From Hoeflea prorocentri (GTDB lineage: Bacteria > Pseudomonadota > Alphaproteobacteria > Rhizobiales > Rhizobiaceae): a DNA stretch of 64,000 nt. The notes under the pieces are model-generated. The model saw nothing but the letters and a program-made list of their open reading frames with translations. It ran no database searches and had not been told where the DNA came from. Location of the stretch: positions 372,001 to 436,000 of the forward strand of contig NZ_JAPJZI010000001.1 in the NCBI RefSeq assembly GCF_027944115.1, read 5' to 3'. Of the stretch, positions 8,457-16,892 are shown piece by piece (the first letter of the stretch is position 1; each line of letters begins with the position of its first letter). The translations under genes were made by a program, and so were the position numbers.

Positions 8457-9734
8457 TTATTGCTGCAGCTCGACAGCGTCGGCCAACTGGTTTGCGGCTT
8501 CTTCCGGCGTGATGGAAGGATCGGCGACAAACTCGGTGATGACCTCCATCATGGCGCCGCGGTACTTCTGGAGAACCGTCATATTGTGCGCCATGGAACG
8601 CACCAGCGTGCCTTCGGAAACCGATGCCTTCAGGTCCTCAAGACCCTTTTGCTGGCACTGGGTAAAGCCGCCCTCGGACAGATCAACATCCGTACGCGAA
8701 GGAATGGAGCCCTTGGCGACATTGAATGTGACCTGGAATTCCGGGGACATAATGATCTTGGCCAGGAGCTCCTGACCCGTCACATAGTCCGGATCGCTCT
8801 GCTCGAAGAAGACAACGGAGTCGGCGTTCAAAATGAAACCGTTGCCGCCCCAGTCGACTGGGGTCTGGTTACACAGGTAATCGACGTCTTCCTTGTATCC
8901 GGCAAGATTGGCGGAGGCGACGGTCCAGTCGCCCATCAGGAAGAAGGCAGCATCTCCATCCATCGTCATCGCCATGGATTGTTCCCAGGACCGGCCGTTG
9001 ATGCCGTCATCCATATAACCGACCATCTTGCGCAACTGTGCGAAGGCATCGATCATGCCCTGGCTGCGCATGGCGTCGGTATCGGCTTCCTGGAAGGCCT
9101 TGCGGTAGAGATCCAGATCCATGCCGTAAACGATGCTGTCGAAGGTCGTCGTGTCCGACCAGTCGGCGGCGCCATGTGCGATGCAGATCTTGCCGGCGGC
9201 CTGAACCTTTTCGCAGGCTGCATTGAATTCGGCCCAGGTTTTCGGAACTTCGATGCCCAGATCGTCAAGGATCTTCTTTGAGCTGTAGAGCCAGTTGACG
9301 CGGTGAATGTTCATCGGCGCGGCAACCCAGTTTCCCGTCGGCTTCATCACCGAGATCAGCTCAGGCGCGACGACCGCGTCCCAGCCTTCCGAGGATGCAA
9401 CACCATCGAGATTTGCCGTTCGGCCCGTGGCGTTCCATTCGGCAATTTCCGGACCTTTGAGCTGCACCGCAGCAGGCGCGTTGCCGGCGACAACGTCGGA
9501 GCGCAGCTTGGCCAACGTGTTCGAGGTATGACCGGAAATCGCGGTCTGCTCCCATACACCGCCGGCTTCCTCGAACATCTCACCGAGTTTGGCGATGGCT
9601 GCGGCTTCGGAGCCTTGCGCCCATTGGTGCATCATGTTGGTCTTTGGTTCAGCCTGAACACCAGCGACCTGAGCGCCGAGCGCAATGGTGCCAAGCAGTG
9701 TGGTGATCGTTAGTGTTTTCCCTTTATTTTCCAT
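8457..9734 (-). CDS. periplasmic sugar-binding protein of ABC transporter
   Basis: A 425-residue extracellular solute-binding protein of the family-1/GtsA-like group. A signal peptide covers about residues 1-28, with a likely cleavage after GVQA. The mature part begins with MMHQWAQGSEAAAIAKL, the usual first strand-helix of this group, and a cysteine pair (CEKVQAAGKIC) lies near residue 175. The start at 9734 has a good ribosome-binding site (GGGAGGTACCC). It is preceded by the SDR gene and followed by the hairpin and permeases. The group often binds glucose, mannose or related sugars; here the catabolic genes suggest another monosaccharide or sugar acid. Confidence 0.9.
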   Translation of the reverse strand: MENKGKTLTITTLLGTIALGAQVAGVQAEPKTNMMHQWAQGSEAAAIAKLGEMFEEAGGVWEQTAISGHTSNTLAKLRSDVVAGNAPAAVQLKGPEIAEWNATGRTANLDGVASSEGWDAVVAPELISVMKPTGNWVAAPMNIHRVNWLYSSKKILDDLGIEVPKTWAEFNAACEKVQAAGKICIAHGAADWSDTTTFDSIVYGMDLDLYRKAFQEADTDAMRSQGMIDAFAQLRKMVGYMDDGINGRSWEQSMAMTMDGDAAFFLMGDWTVASANLAGYKEDVDYLCNQTPVDWGGNGFILNADSVVFFEQSDPDYVTGQELLAKIIMSPEFQVTFNVAKGSIPSRTDVDLSEGGFTQCQQKGLEDLKASVSEGTLVRSMAHNMTVLQKYRGAMMEVITEFVADPSITPEEAANQLADAVELQQ

Positions 9735-9850
9735 GGGTACCTCCCGTTGTTTCTAGGAAAAGGGTCTTCAGTGTGTCGCTGAAAGCGATGGCCGGGTGCG
9801 GCCGGCTTTAGCGAATCTGCAAATGGCGTGAAGTCGTTTCACGGCGCGCC

Positions 9851-10600
9851 TCAATAGGTTGCCCGCCCGCCGGACAGGTCGAAGGCTGCGCCGGTGGTGA
9901 ACGAGTTTTCAGCCGAAGCCATCCAGAGGATCATGCTGGTGATCTCCTCTACCGTGACAAAACGGCCTCGGGGTATCTTGGAAAGCATGTAATCGATGAA
10001 CTCGTCAGTGACCTGATCGAGGATGCGTGTCCTGGCCGTTGCGGGCGTCACGCAATTAACAGCGATATCGTGTGTCGCTGTCTCCTTGCCGAGCGACTTG
10101 GTCAAGGCAATCACGGCTGCCTTGGATGCGGAATAGGCCGAGGCGTTTGGATTGCCTTCCTTTCCGGCGATGGAGGCGACATTGACGATGCGCCCGTAGT
10201 TGCCGGCGATCATTGCCGGAATGACTGCCTTGCAGCAGTGAAACGTTCCGTCGAGATTGACGGCCTGAACCTTGCGCCATTCGTCCGGCGGATAGCCGGC
10301 GACCGTGTCGGTGGGGCCCGCAATACCGGCGCTGTTGATGAGCACATCAACCTTGCTCAACCCGGCTTCGGTGTTTTCAAGCGCCGCGCTAACGCTGGCA
10401 AAATCGCTGACATCGACCGTCACCGGCAGAATTGAATCTGCGGGAAGCGCAGCGACCCGTGGCTCCAATGCTGTGACGTCGAGGTCCCAGATGGCGACGC
10501 GGGCTCCCGATATGACCAGGCGTTCGGCAACGGCTGCTCCGATACCATTTGCGCCGCCGGTGACAACGGCGACCTTGCCTGAATAGTCGTAGCTGTTCAT
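9851..10600 (-). CDS. SDR dehydrogenase, sugar-acid type (possible 2-keto-3-deoxy-aldonate dehydrogenase)
   Basis: A 249-residue classical short-chain dehydrogenase. The TGGANGIG nucleotide motif is at 14-21, an acidic end of strand beta-2 (IWDLD) predicts NAD+, and the catalytic residues are S143, Y156 and K160 (YSASK). It overlaps the upstream FAH-family gene by 4 bp (ATGA). An SDR paired with an FAH-family hydrolase is the signature of the diketo-hydrolase routes for L-fucose and L-rhamnose, where the SDR oxidises a 2-keto-3-deoxy acid to a 2,4-diketo acid. That role here is inferred from the pairing. Confidence 0.88.
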   Translation of the reverse strand: MNSYDYSGKVAVVTGGANGIGAAVAERLVISGARVAIWDLDVTALEPRVAALPADSILPVTVDVSDFASVSAALENTEAGLSKVDVLINSAGIAGPTDTVAGYPPDEWRKVQAVNLDGTFHCCKAVIPAMIAGNYGRIVNVASIAGKEGNPNASAYSASKAAVIALTKSLGKETATHDIAVNCVTPATARTRILDQVTDEFIDYMLSKIPRGRFVTVEEITSMILWMASAENSFTTGAAFDLSGGRATY

Positions 10601-11454
10601 GCCGCCACCTCGCTTAAGTTGACGACGCGCTGCTGCTGCTCGCCTAGACCGTCAATGCCGAGAGACACGTTGTCACCGGGGCCGAGCCAGACCGGTGGTT
10701 TCATGCCGGCACCAACGCCGGGCGGAGTGCCGGTGCAGATGAGGTCTCCCGGCTCCAGACGCATGAATTCGCTCAGATAGCTGACGATGGTCGCAACGTC
10801 GAAAATCATCGTATTTGTGTTGCCGGACTGCATTCTCTGTCCGTTGACATCGAGCCACATCGGCAAGGCGCGTGCGTCCGCGACTTCGTCGCCTGTTACG
10901 ATCCACGGGCCCGTCGGGCAGAAATTCGGAAACCCTTTGCCCTTTGCCCATTGCCCGCCCCGTTCAAGCTGCCAGGACCGCTCGGAGACGTCGTTGACCA
11001 CCGTGTAGCCAAGCACATGGTCGAGCGCGTTCTCGCGTTCGACATTGAGTGCAGCCGTGCCGATGACAATGCCGAGTTCGACTTCCCAGTCGAGTTTGGA
11101 CATTTTCGGTGAGTAAAGGATTGGATCGTTCGGCGCGCAGAAGGTCCCGGACGCCTTGTTGAAGAGGATCGGTTCCTCGGGGATGTCCATTCCGGCTTCC
11201 GCAGCATGGTCGGAATAGTTCAGGCCGATACAGTAAATATTGCGCGGCTGTGTCATCGGCGTGCCGATACGCGCGCCGGCGGTCTCAACTGCCTCAAGCG
11301 TTGTCGGATCGGTATTGCCCAGCGTATCGGCGAGCAGCGGAATGGTCTGCGGTGTGAAATCCGCGACGAGCGGAGAGACGTCGCGCGCCGTGCCCGTGTC
11401 GTCCAACATGCACGGTATCTCGCTGCCTTCTCTTCCGACACGCAGTAGCTTCAT
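10597..11454 (-). CDS. fumarylacetoacetate hydrolase-family protein (possible 2,4-diketo-3-deoxy acid hydrolase)
   Basis: A 285-residue FAH-fold protein. The family hydrolyses or decarboxylates diketo acids using Mg2+. Metal ligands are visible as E124, E126 and D155 (DWEVELG and VVNDVS), with the active-site GLNYSDHAAE at 77-86 and K100. The start at 11454 is chosen over the longer frame because it gives a 4-bp ATGA overlap with the upstream enolase-like gene and begins with the normal family N-terminus. With the SDR it could cleave a 2,4-diketo-3-deoxy sugar acid into pyruvate and a hydroxy acid; the exact substrate is not readable from sequence. Confidence 0.88.
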   Translation of the reverse strand: MKLLRVGREGSEIPCMLDDTGTARDVSPLVADFTPQTIPLLADTLGNTDPTTLEAVETAGARIGTPMTQPRNIYCIGLNYSDHAAEAGMDIPEEPILFNKASGTFCAPNDPILYSPKMSKLDWEVELGIVIGTAALNVERENALDHVLGYTVVNDVSERSWQLERGGQWAKGKGFPNFCPTGPWIVTGDEVADARALPMWLDVNGQRMQSGNTNTMIFDVATIVSYLSEFMRLEPGDLICTGTPPGVGAGMKPPVWLGPGDNVSLGIDGLGEQQQRVVNLSEVAA

Positions 11455-12767
11455 GCTGCATTCTCCTTGTTGTTCTTCTTGCCCCACCAGGTTCCGGCAA
11501 GCGGCCTGCCGCCAACGAATGCCGAAGCGCCGAGTTCGTCCTGAATGCGCAGGCATTCGTTCCATTTCGCCATGCGCTCGGAGCGGGCGAAGGATCCGAC
11601 CTTCAATTGTCCGCCGCCCAGACCTGTCGCCAGATGGCTGATCGAGACGTCTTCCGTCTCGCCCGACCGTGCCGAGACGATGGAACGCCAGCCGGCCGCC
11701 TGTGCCGCGTCAAATGTGTTGATCGATTCGGTTACCGTTCCGGCCTGATTGACCTTGACGAGAACGGCATTGCAGGCACCGCGCGCGGCCGCCTGCTCGA
11801 CAAGGCCAGCATTGGTCACAAGATAGTCGTCTCCAATGATCTGGACGCGCTCACCGAACCGGCGGGTGAATTCCTCCATGCCGTCGGCATCGTCCTCGCC
11901 GAGGGGATCTTCGATCGAAGCGATGGGGTAGGCGTCGAGCCAGTCGCCCAGCATGTCGATCATGGCGGCGCTGTCCAGTTCACGATCTTCGAGCGCCAGC
12001 CTGTAACGTCCATCCTGTCCAAACTCCGATGCCGCGATATCGAGTGAGATCACGACGCGTTCGCCGGGCTTTTCTCCTGCCTTCTCGATGGCACTGACCA
12101 GTGTTTCGAGCGCCTCTTCATTGCTGTCGAAGACCGGCCACCAGCCGCCTTCATCGGCGACGCCGGCAATCTTCCCGCGTGACGCCATAATGTCGCCGGC
12201 GGCAAAATAGACCTCGTTGGTCACTTCCATGACTTCATCCAGGCTGGAAGCGCCCGGCACCATGATCATGAAATCCTGAATGTCCACACGGCGTCCGGCG
12301 TGCGCGCCACCGCCAAAAATCTGAATTTCCGGCAAGGGCAGGGACGGTGTGTGCCGATAACGGTCGGCAACATGCCGCCACAGGGGCGTGCCGCTGTCGG
12401 CGGCGGCCGCATGGAGGACGGCAAGAGACGTTGCAACGGTGGCGTTACCGCCCAGTTTTTCCTTCAGCGGAGAGCCATCGAGCGCCAGGATTGCCGCATC
12501 GACGCGTTCCTGCTCGCCGGCCTCGATGCCGATGAGTGCGGGTGCGATCACGTCGTTTACTGCCGCAAGCGCCTTTTTGACACCTTTGCCGCCGAATGCC
12601 TTGCCGCCGTCGCGAAGATCAAGTGCCTCGCGGGTGCCGCGGGAGGCCCCCGACGGGGCAATCGCCCGGCCCAGCGCACCGCTTTCGAGCCTTACATCGA
12701 CCTCGACGGCCGGATTGCCGCGTGAGTCCCAGACCCGTCTTGACCTGATTGATGCGATCGGGCTCAC
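11451..12767 (-). CDS. enolase-superfamily paralogue with altered active site, in a sugar-catabolic operon
   Basis: A 438-residue protein clearly homologous to enolase (2-phosphoglycerate hydratase). In yeast numbering it keeps S39 (S39 here), H159 (H156), E211 (E206), D246 (D243), E295 (E286), D320 (D314), K345 (K338), R374 (R367), S375 (S368) and K396 (K389). It changes E168 to D165 and H373 to A366, both next to the leaving hydroxyl; the GGEHADNN loop reads GGAHAGRR. So the metal site, catalytic base and phosphate grip are present, but the C3 side is opened. The GTG start at 12767 overlaps the kinase stop as GTGA; the next gene overlaps as ATGA. This is unlikely to be the housekeeping enolase. 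A phosphorylated sugar-acid substrate is inferred. Confidence 0.82.
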   Translation of the reverse strand: MSPIASIRSRRVWDSRGNPAVEVDVRLESGALGRAIAPSGASRGTREALDLRDGGKAFGGKGVKKALAAVNDVIAPALIGIEAGEQERVDAAILALDGSPLKEKLGGNATVATSLAVLHAAAADSGTPLWRHVADRYRHTPSLPLPEIQIFGGGAHAGRRVDIQDFMIMVPGASSLDEVMEVTNEVYFAAGDIMASRGKIAGVADEGGWWPVFDSNEEALETLVSAIEKAGEKPGERVVISLDIAASEFGQDGRYRLALEDRELDSAAMIDMLGDWLDAYPIASIEDPLGEDDADGMEEFTRRFGERVQIIGDDYLVTNAGLVEQAAARGACNAVLVKVNQAGTVTESINTFDAAQAAGWRSIVSARSGETEDVSISHLATGLGGGQLKVGSFARSERMAKWNECLRIQDELGASAFVGGRPLAGTWWGKKNNKENAA

Positions 12768-13798
12768 GCGTCGACCCCTTCCATTCGATTTGTCAGTTCG
12801 CGGGTGAAATCCCGCAGCGTAGGGGTCGGCGCCTTGACAAAGCCAAGGGCGAGGCCGCGGATCCTGTCCTGTTCTGCGGCGCTCAGATACTCGACCGGCG
12901 ATTTGCCATCGATCCGGGCCAGCATCAGCGCCGGTACGAGGCCGCATATCCGCTCTTCAAGCTTGTTTTTCGGCTCCCAGACAATGTGAGCCGAATAGGC
13001 ATTCCAGAATTCAACAACGCCGGACAGCAGCCGTTGTCGCGAGGCGGGCAGATGCGCGGCCTTGAGGATCAGGTGATTGATACAGAATGACGCATCGAAA
13101 CTGGCATCGCCCATCGTTGCGCATTCGGCGTCAAGGATCACCGGCTGACCGTTTCTGAACAGGATATTCTTCGGGCTGATATCGCCGTGCACGAGGACCT
13201 GCCCACTTTCGAAGAGCATTTCGGCAAGTGCGACAAGTTCATCGGCAACTTCCGGATGACGGCCCGCCGTGAAGGTCAGGTATGGCTCAATGCGCAGGGC
13301 GCGAAAGTCCTCGCGATTGTGAAACGGAGCGGTATCGAAGCCCGGCTGTGTCGAGATGGCATGTATCTGCCCGAGCAGGTTTCCGACCCGCCCTGCCTCG
13401 CTGCGATCCTCGCGCTCTTCCAGCAGCGCGGCTTTCCACAGATAGACATCGCTGCCCTGCAGATATTCCATGGCAAAGCCGTGCAGGTGTTCGGAACTGC
13501 CAAAGAGTTGCACCGCGCTGCCCGGAGCAATGCGGGCCGCAACGCGCAGCCATTCATATTCCGCACGGTTCCTGTGGACGGGCGCGCGCCAATCCTCTTT
13601 GACCTTCAACTTGGGCAGGGCGAATTTGGCGCAAATGCTCTTGTCACCCAGATCGACGACCGCGATGTCGGAGGCAACGCCCCCGGAAAGCGGATCGATC
13701 CGCACGATCTGATCTCCTGACCCAAGCCCAAGTTCAACGACCAGCTCACGGCATTTTTTTTCGATGGTGGAGATGACGCCTCTGCCTTCAAGTTGCAA
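12764..13798 (-). CDS. APH/choline-kinase-fold phosphotransferase, first gene of sugar operon
   Basis: A 344-residue small-molecule kinase of the aminoglycoside phosphotransferase fold. The catalytic loop VHGDISPKN carries the H-x-D-x4-N pattern, the Mg-binding DAECA follows, and the glycine-rich LSGGVAS near residue 37 is the nucleotide loop. As first gene of an operon with sugar importer, enolase paralogue, SDR and FAH hydrolase, it probably phosphorylates the imported substrate or an intermediate. The start is uncertain: TTG 13798 has no Shine-Dalgarno and abuts the operator palindrome. An internal GTG at 13705 has AGGAG well placed but would remove a plausible N-terminal helix. Its stop overlaps the enolase-like start by 4 bp. 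Confidence 0.8.
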   Translation of the reverse strand: MQLEGRGVISTIEKKCRELVVELGLGSGDQIVRIDPLSGGVASDIAVVDLGDKSICAKFALPKLKVKEDWRAPVHRNRAEYEWLRVAARIAPGSAVQLFGSSEHLHGFAMEYLQGSDVYLWKAALLEEREDRSEAGRVGNLLGQIHAISTQPGFDTAPFHNREDFRALRIEPYLTFTAGRHPEVADELVALAEMLFESGQVLVHGDISPKNILFRNGQPVILDAECATMGDASFDASFCINHLILKAAHLPASRQRLLSGVVEFWNAYSAHIVWEPKNKLEERICGLVPALMLARIDGKSPVEYLSAAEQDRIRGLALGFVKAPTPTLRDFTRELTNRMEGVDA

Positions 13799-13812
13799 TG
13801 TTCACGTGAACA
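13799..13812. promoter_or_regulatory. 14-bp palindrome, probable operator of the LacI regulator
   Basis: A perfect palindrome TGTTCACGTGAACA centred on CpG, in the short gap between the kinase gene (leftward) and the LacI-family gene (rightward). LacI-family operators are even palindromes with a central CG, and an autoregulatory site between divergent regulator and target operon is the usual arrangement. Binding is inferred. Confidence 0.7.
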
Positions 13813-13889
13813 ATTACAATTAGCCCTGAGGCTGAGTCAAGACAGGAATGTCTGCAAATGATAGAAAGCCGTGTGCCGAGGGGGGCAAA

Positions 13890-14876
13890 TTGTCCAAACG
13901 CGTAACAATCAAGTCCATTGCGAAAGACCTTGGGATCTCGCACATGACGGTGTCCCGGGCGCTTTCAGACAATCCCAATGTGCATGCCAAAACCCGTGAG
14001 GCGGTGGTCAGGCGTGCAGCCGAGCTCGGCTATGTGAAAAGCGCGGCGGCAAAGGCGATGCGCGGTGACGGGACCAAGATCATCGGCCTGCTTTTGCCCA
14101 ATATCGTCAACGAGTTTTACGCCCGTTTCGCCAATACGCTGGCCGAGGCCTGCGAGGAGGGCGACTACCATCTGATCATCCACCTGACGAATGATGATAT
14201 CGAACTTGAGCAACGCTCACTGCAGCGATTGCTGGAAGTGCAGGCGATGGCCGCGATCATGGTGCCGGCTCCGGGCGATCCGGGCGAGAGTCTGAAACGC
14301 CTGGGTTCGATGAAGATCATCCAGCTCATCCGGCAGAGACGCTCGGATAAGCCGACCGCATCCATTCTTGTGGACGACGAGGCAGCCATTCGCGACGCGG
14401 TCATTCATCTTGCAGGCATCGGTCATCGCGCCATTGCCTATATTGGCGCAGATGCGGCTTTATCATCGGGCCGCAGCCGCCTTTCCGCCTTCAAATCCGG
14501 GCTCTTGGCGTCGGAGGTGACGGAGATTGCCGAGCTCATCCATGTGGGTTCTCCGTCTTTCGAGATGGGGCGAAGTTGTGCACGCCGAATACTGGAGGAG
14601 CGTGTCGCAACCGCAATCGTGTGCGGGGGGTTCGAGATTTCGAACGGCGCCCTGACTGCCCTGCTTGAAGCCGGTAAGGGCGTCTTGGAGGAGGTCGAGT
14701 TCGTCGGCTATGGCGACCCGTCATTTTATGCCTGGCTCATGGGCGGTATATCGACGATCCGTATTCCGGTTGATGATCTTGCTTTCAAGGCGGTCGACAT
14801 GCTGGACGGGGATGCATCCAGCGGCAGGCTGGTATCTTTCCCGGCCGAACTGACTGTCAGGGGCGGCGTTTCCTGA
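13890..14876 (+). CDS. LacI-family transcriptional regulator
   Basis: A DNA-binding repressor of the LacI/GalR family that controls the divergent sugar operon. The N-terminus has the helix-turn-helix VTIKSIAKDLGISHMTVSRAL followed by the hinge helix region ending YVKSAAAKAMRGD, then a periplasmic-binding-protein-like effector domain starting KIIGLLLPNI. I place the start at TTG 13890 because GAGGGGGG sits at proper spacing and the protein then begins LSKRVTIKS like other members. The ATG at 13848 (14 residues longer) has AGGA immediately against it, which is poor spacing. The effector is probably the transported sugar or a pathway intermediate. Confidence 0.9.
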   Translation: MSKRVTIKSIAKDLGISHMTVSRALSDNPNVHAKTREAVVRRAAELGYVKSAAAKAMRGDGTKIIGLLLPNIVNEFYARFANTLAEACEEGDYHLIIHLTNDDIELEQRSLQRLLEVQAMAAIMVPAPGDPGESLKRLGSMKIIQLIRQRRSDKPTASILVDDEAAIRDAVIHLAGIGHRAIAYIGADAALSSGRSRLSAFKSGLLASEVTEIAELIHVGSPSFEMGRSCARRILEERVATAIVCGGFEISNGALTALLEAGKGVLEEVEFVGYGDPSFYAWLMGGISTIRIPVDDLAFKAVDMLDGDASSGRLVSFPAELTVRGGVS

Positions 14877-15133
14877 CCGGAAACAGGCCCTCTGCATCAT
14901 TGATTATTCGTCTCGACAATTGCCTTGATGGGTGCCCGATCGGCAGATCGCGATGATGCGTGGCTTTCACTGCCAAAACGGTCATCATGTTTTGCCCGCG
15001 TTTTTCTGCTAGCCTGATGCGCGTTGCGTCGCGCCGGATTGGTGCAATTGGTAATTGTTCAAGGGCCAAGGGCGGTATTTTAGGGCCCGCTGCAAACACT
15101 GCATTGCGGACCGAACCATCGAGGAGGACAGAC

Positions 15134-15874
15134 ATGCTTGAAACCACCATCGACAGGGAAAACAACCTGATCATAGCCACGGCGCGCGATACGCTGAGCG
15201 AGGCCGATTTCGACGGTCTTTCCGAGAATATCAACGACTATATCAATAGCACGGACCGGGCACCGGGGATTGTGCTGAATGCGGAAACCCTGCCGCACTG
15301 GAAGAATGCGGCCGCTATGTTCGCCCATTTAAAGCTGGTGCGCGAGCACGAAAAGGTACTGCCGAAAGTGGCGCTGGTCAGCGATAACTCGGCATTGTCG
15401 ATCATGCCGTCGCTGGTTGATCATTTTGTCCGAGCCAAGGTGCGGCATTTTTCGCATGACGCCTTTGACAAGGCGGTCGAATGGGCGGCGCTTGAAGATG
15501 ACCCTTCCGGTTCGATCAGGATCATGGAAGGATTTCCGGCAGATGTGATCGCCTACGAGGTGATCGGCACACTCTCATCGCGCGATTACAAGACCATCCT
15601 GACGCCGCTTGTCGAGGAAAAACTCAAGGGCCACGACAAGATCAAGATCCTGGTTGTGCTTGGTGATGCGTTTGATGGTGCAACCGCATCCGCCTTGTGG
15701 GACGATGCCTGGCTTGGGCTTGGACATATTGCCGCTTTTTCCAAGATCGCCATTGTGTCGGACATTGAATGGATACGTAATGGCGCGAAGGTTTTCGGCC
15801 CGCTGATGCCCGGTCAGTTACACATCTTTGATACCGGTGCGATCGATGACGCTCGAGCCTGGATTATCAGCTGA
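15134..15874 (+). CDS. tandem SpoIIAA/STAS-like (SEC14-like) protein
   Basis: A soluble 246-residue protein made of two SpoIIAA-like domains, about residues 1-118 and 122-246. Each begins with a beta strand pattern and a D-x-L or S-x-D-Y segment (ARDTLSEADFDGL and GTLSSRDYKTILT) and includes an A/V-rich helix pair. Single-domain members are common small proteins of unknown role; fused pairs are less usual. The start at 15134 is chosen because of GAGGAGGA upstream; the open frame reaches 14960 without such support. No obvious partner is adjacent. Function is unknown beyond the fold family. Confidence 0.75.
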   Translation: MLETTIDRENNLIIATARDTLSEADFDGLSENINDYINSTDRAPGIVLNAETLPHWKNAAAMFAHLKLVREHEKVLPKVALVSDNSALSIMPSLVDHFVRAKVRHFSHDAFDKAVEWAALEDDPSGSIRIMEGFPADVIAYEVIGTLSSRDYKTILTPLVEEKLKGHDKIKILVVLGDAFDGATASALWDDAWLGLGHIAAFSKIAIVSDIEWIRNGAKVFGPLMPGQLHIFDTGAIDDARAWIIS

Positions 15875-15937
15875 GAGTGTTCCAGAACCGGCCGGAGCAA
15901 GCGCTGTCATCTCAAACTCGTCAAAGAAGGACTGCCC

Positions 15938-16828
15938 ATGACGTTGCCGTTCCAGACAGACCTGTCCGTCAAACCGGAAGTGATTGCTTTCTTCGACGAG
16001 GGGTCCAATACGATCTCCTACATTGTGCGCGATCCCGGATCGGTATCGTGTGCCGTCATCGACGCGGTTATGGAAATCGACTATGCGGCCGGCCGGCTGA
16101 CCTTTGAGGGCGCCGATGCGATTATCGAACGCATCAGGGCGGAAGGATGGACACTTGAATGGCTGATTGAGACGCATATCCATGCCGACCATCTGTCCGG
16201 CGCGCCCTATATCCAGAAACATCTGGGTGGCAAGATCGGTATCGGCGAACAGGTGACCGTCGTTCAGGACACATTCGGCAAGATCTTCAATGAAGGCACG
16301 GAGTTCCAGCGCGACGGATCGCAATTCGATCGCCTTTTCACCGATGGTGACACCTACCGGATCGGGGCCATGAACGTCTTTGTCATGCATACACCTGGGC
16401 ACACGCCGGCCTGCATGACCCATGTCATCGGCGATGCAGCCTTTGTCGGCGATACCTTGTTCATGCCCGACGGCGGCTCGGCCCGGGCCGACTTCCCCGG
16501 GGGCGATGCGCGCACGCTCTACCGCTCCGTGCGCCGTGTCCTTGAACTGCCGCCGGAAACCCGACTTTTCATGTGTCATGACTATGGCCCCAATGGCCGG
16601 GAAATCCGCTGGGAAACGAGTGTAGCGGAAGAACGGACCAACAATATTCATGTCAAAGACGGTATTGACGAAGATAGCTTTGTCCAGATGCGTGAAGCGC
16701 GGGACGAGACGCTTGCCATGCCGAAGCTCATCATCCCGTCCCTGCAGGTCAATATGCGTGCCGGCCGATTGCCGCCCAAGGACGACAAGGGCGATGTGTT
16801 TTTGAAAGTGCCCATCGACAAGCTTTGA
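15938..16828 (+). CDS. MBL-fold metallo-hydrolase, persulfide dioxygenase-like
   Basis: A 296-residue metallo-beta-lactamase-fold protein. Metal ligands are H80, H82, D84, H85 (THIHADH), H155, D172 and H214, the set used by glyoxalase II and ETHE1-type persulfide dioxygenases. The segment SARADFPGGDA matches the region of persulfide dioxygenases that usually reads GRTDF, so a sulfur-oxidising role is possible but not certain. Start ATG 15938 has AAGAAGGA upstream. It lies about 5 kb from a BigR/SqrR-like regulator, the class that controls such enzymes elsewhere; no matching operator was found directly before this gene. Confidence 0.82.
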   Translation: MTLPFQTDLSVKPEVIAFFDEGSNTISYIVRDPGSVSCAVIDAVMEIDYAAGRLTFEGADAIIERIRAEGWTLEWLIETHIHADHLSGAPYIQKHLGGKIGIGEQVTVVQDTFGKIFNEGTEFQRDGSQFDRLFTDGDTYRIGAMNVFVMHTPGHTPACMTHVIGDAAFVGDTLFMPDGGSARADFPGGDARTLYRSVRRVLELPPETRLFMCHDYGPNGREIRWETSVAEERTNNIHVKDGIDEDSFVQMREARDETLAMPKLIIPSLQVNMRAGRLPPKDDKGDVFLKVPIDKL

Positions 16829-16892
16829 CCGCGCCCCGCAACAGGCGTCCGTTTCTTTGCGTCAGGGGCTTTACATTTGCCTGTCGCACAAG

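Noticed and set aside
9811-9842. Small hairpin CGTGAA / TTCACG between the SDR and the sugar-binding-protein genes.
   Set aside because: Only six base pairs, no T-run and ordinary spacing; not distinguishable from chance.
12768-12947. Longer N-terminus for the enolase-like protein (60 extra residues).
   Set aside because: It would lie inside the kinase gene, has low-complexity Arg/Gly composition, and the GTG at 12767 gives a clean GTGA overlap and the normal enolase N-terminus.
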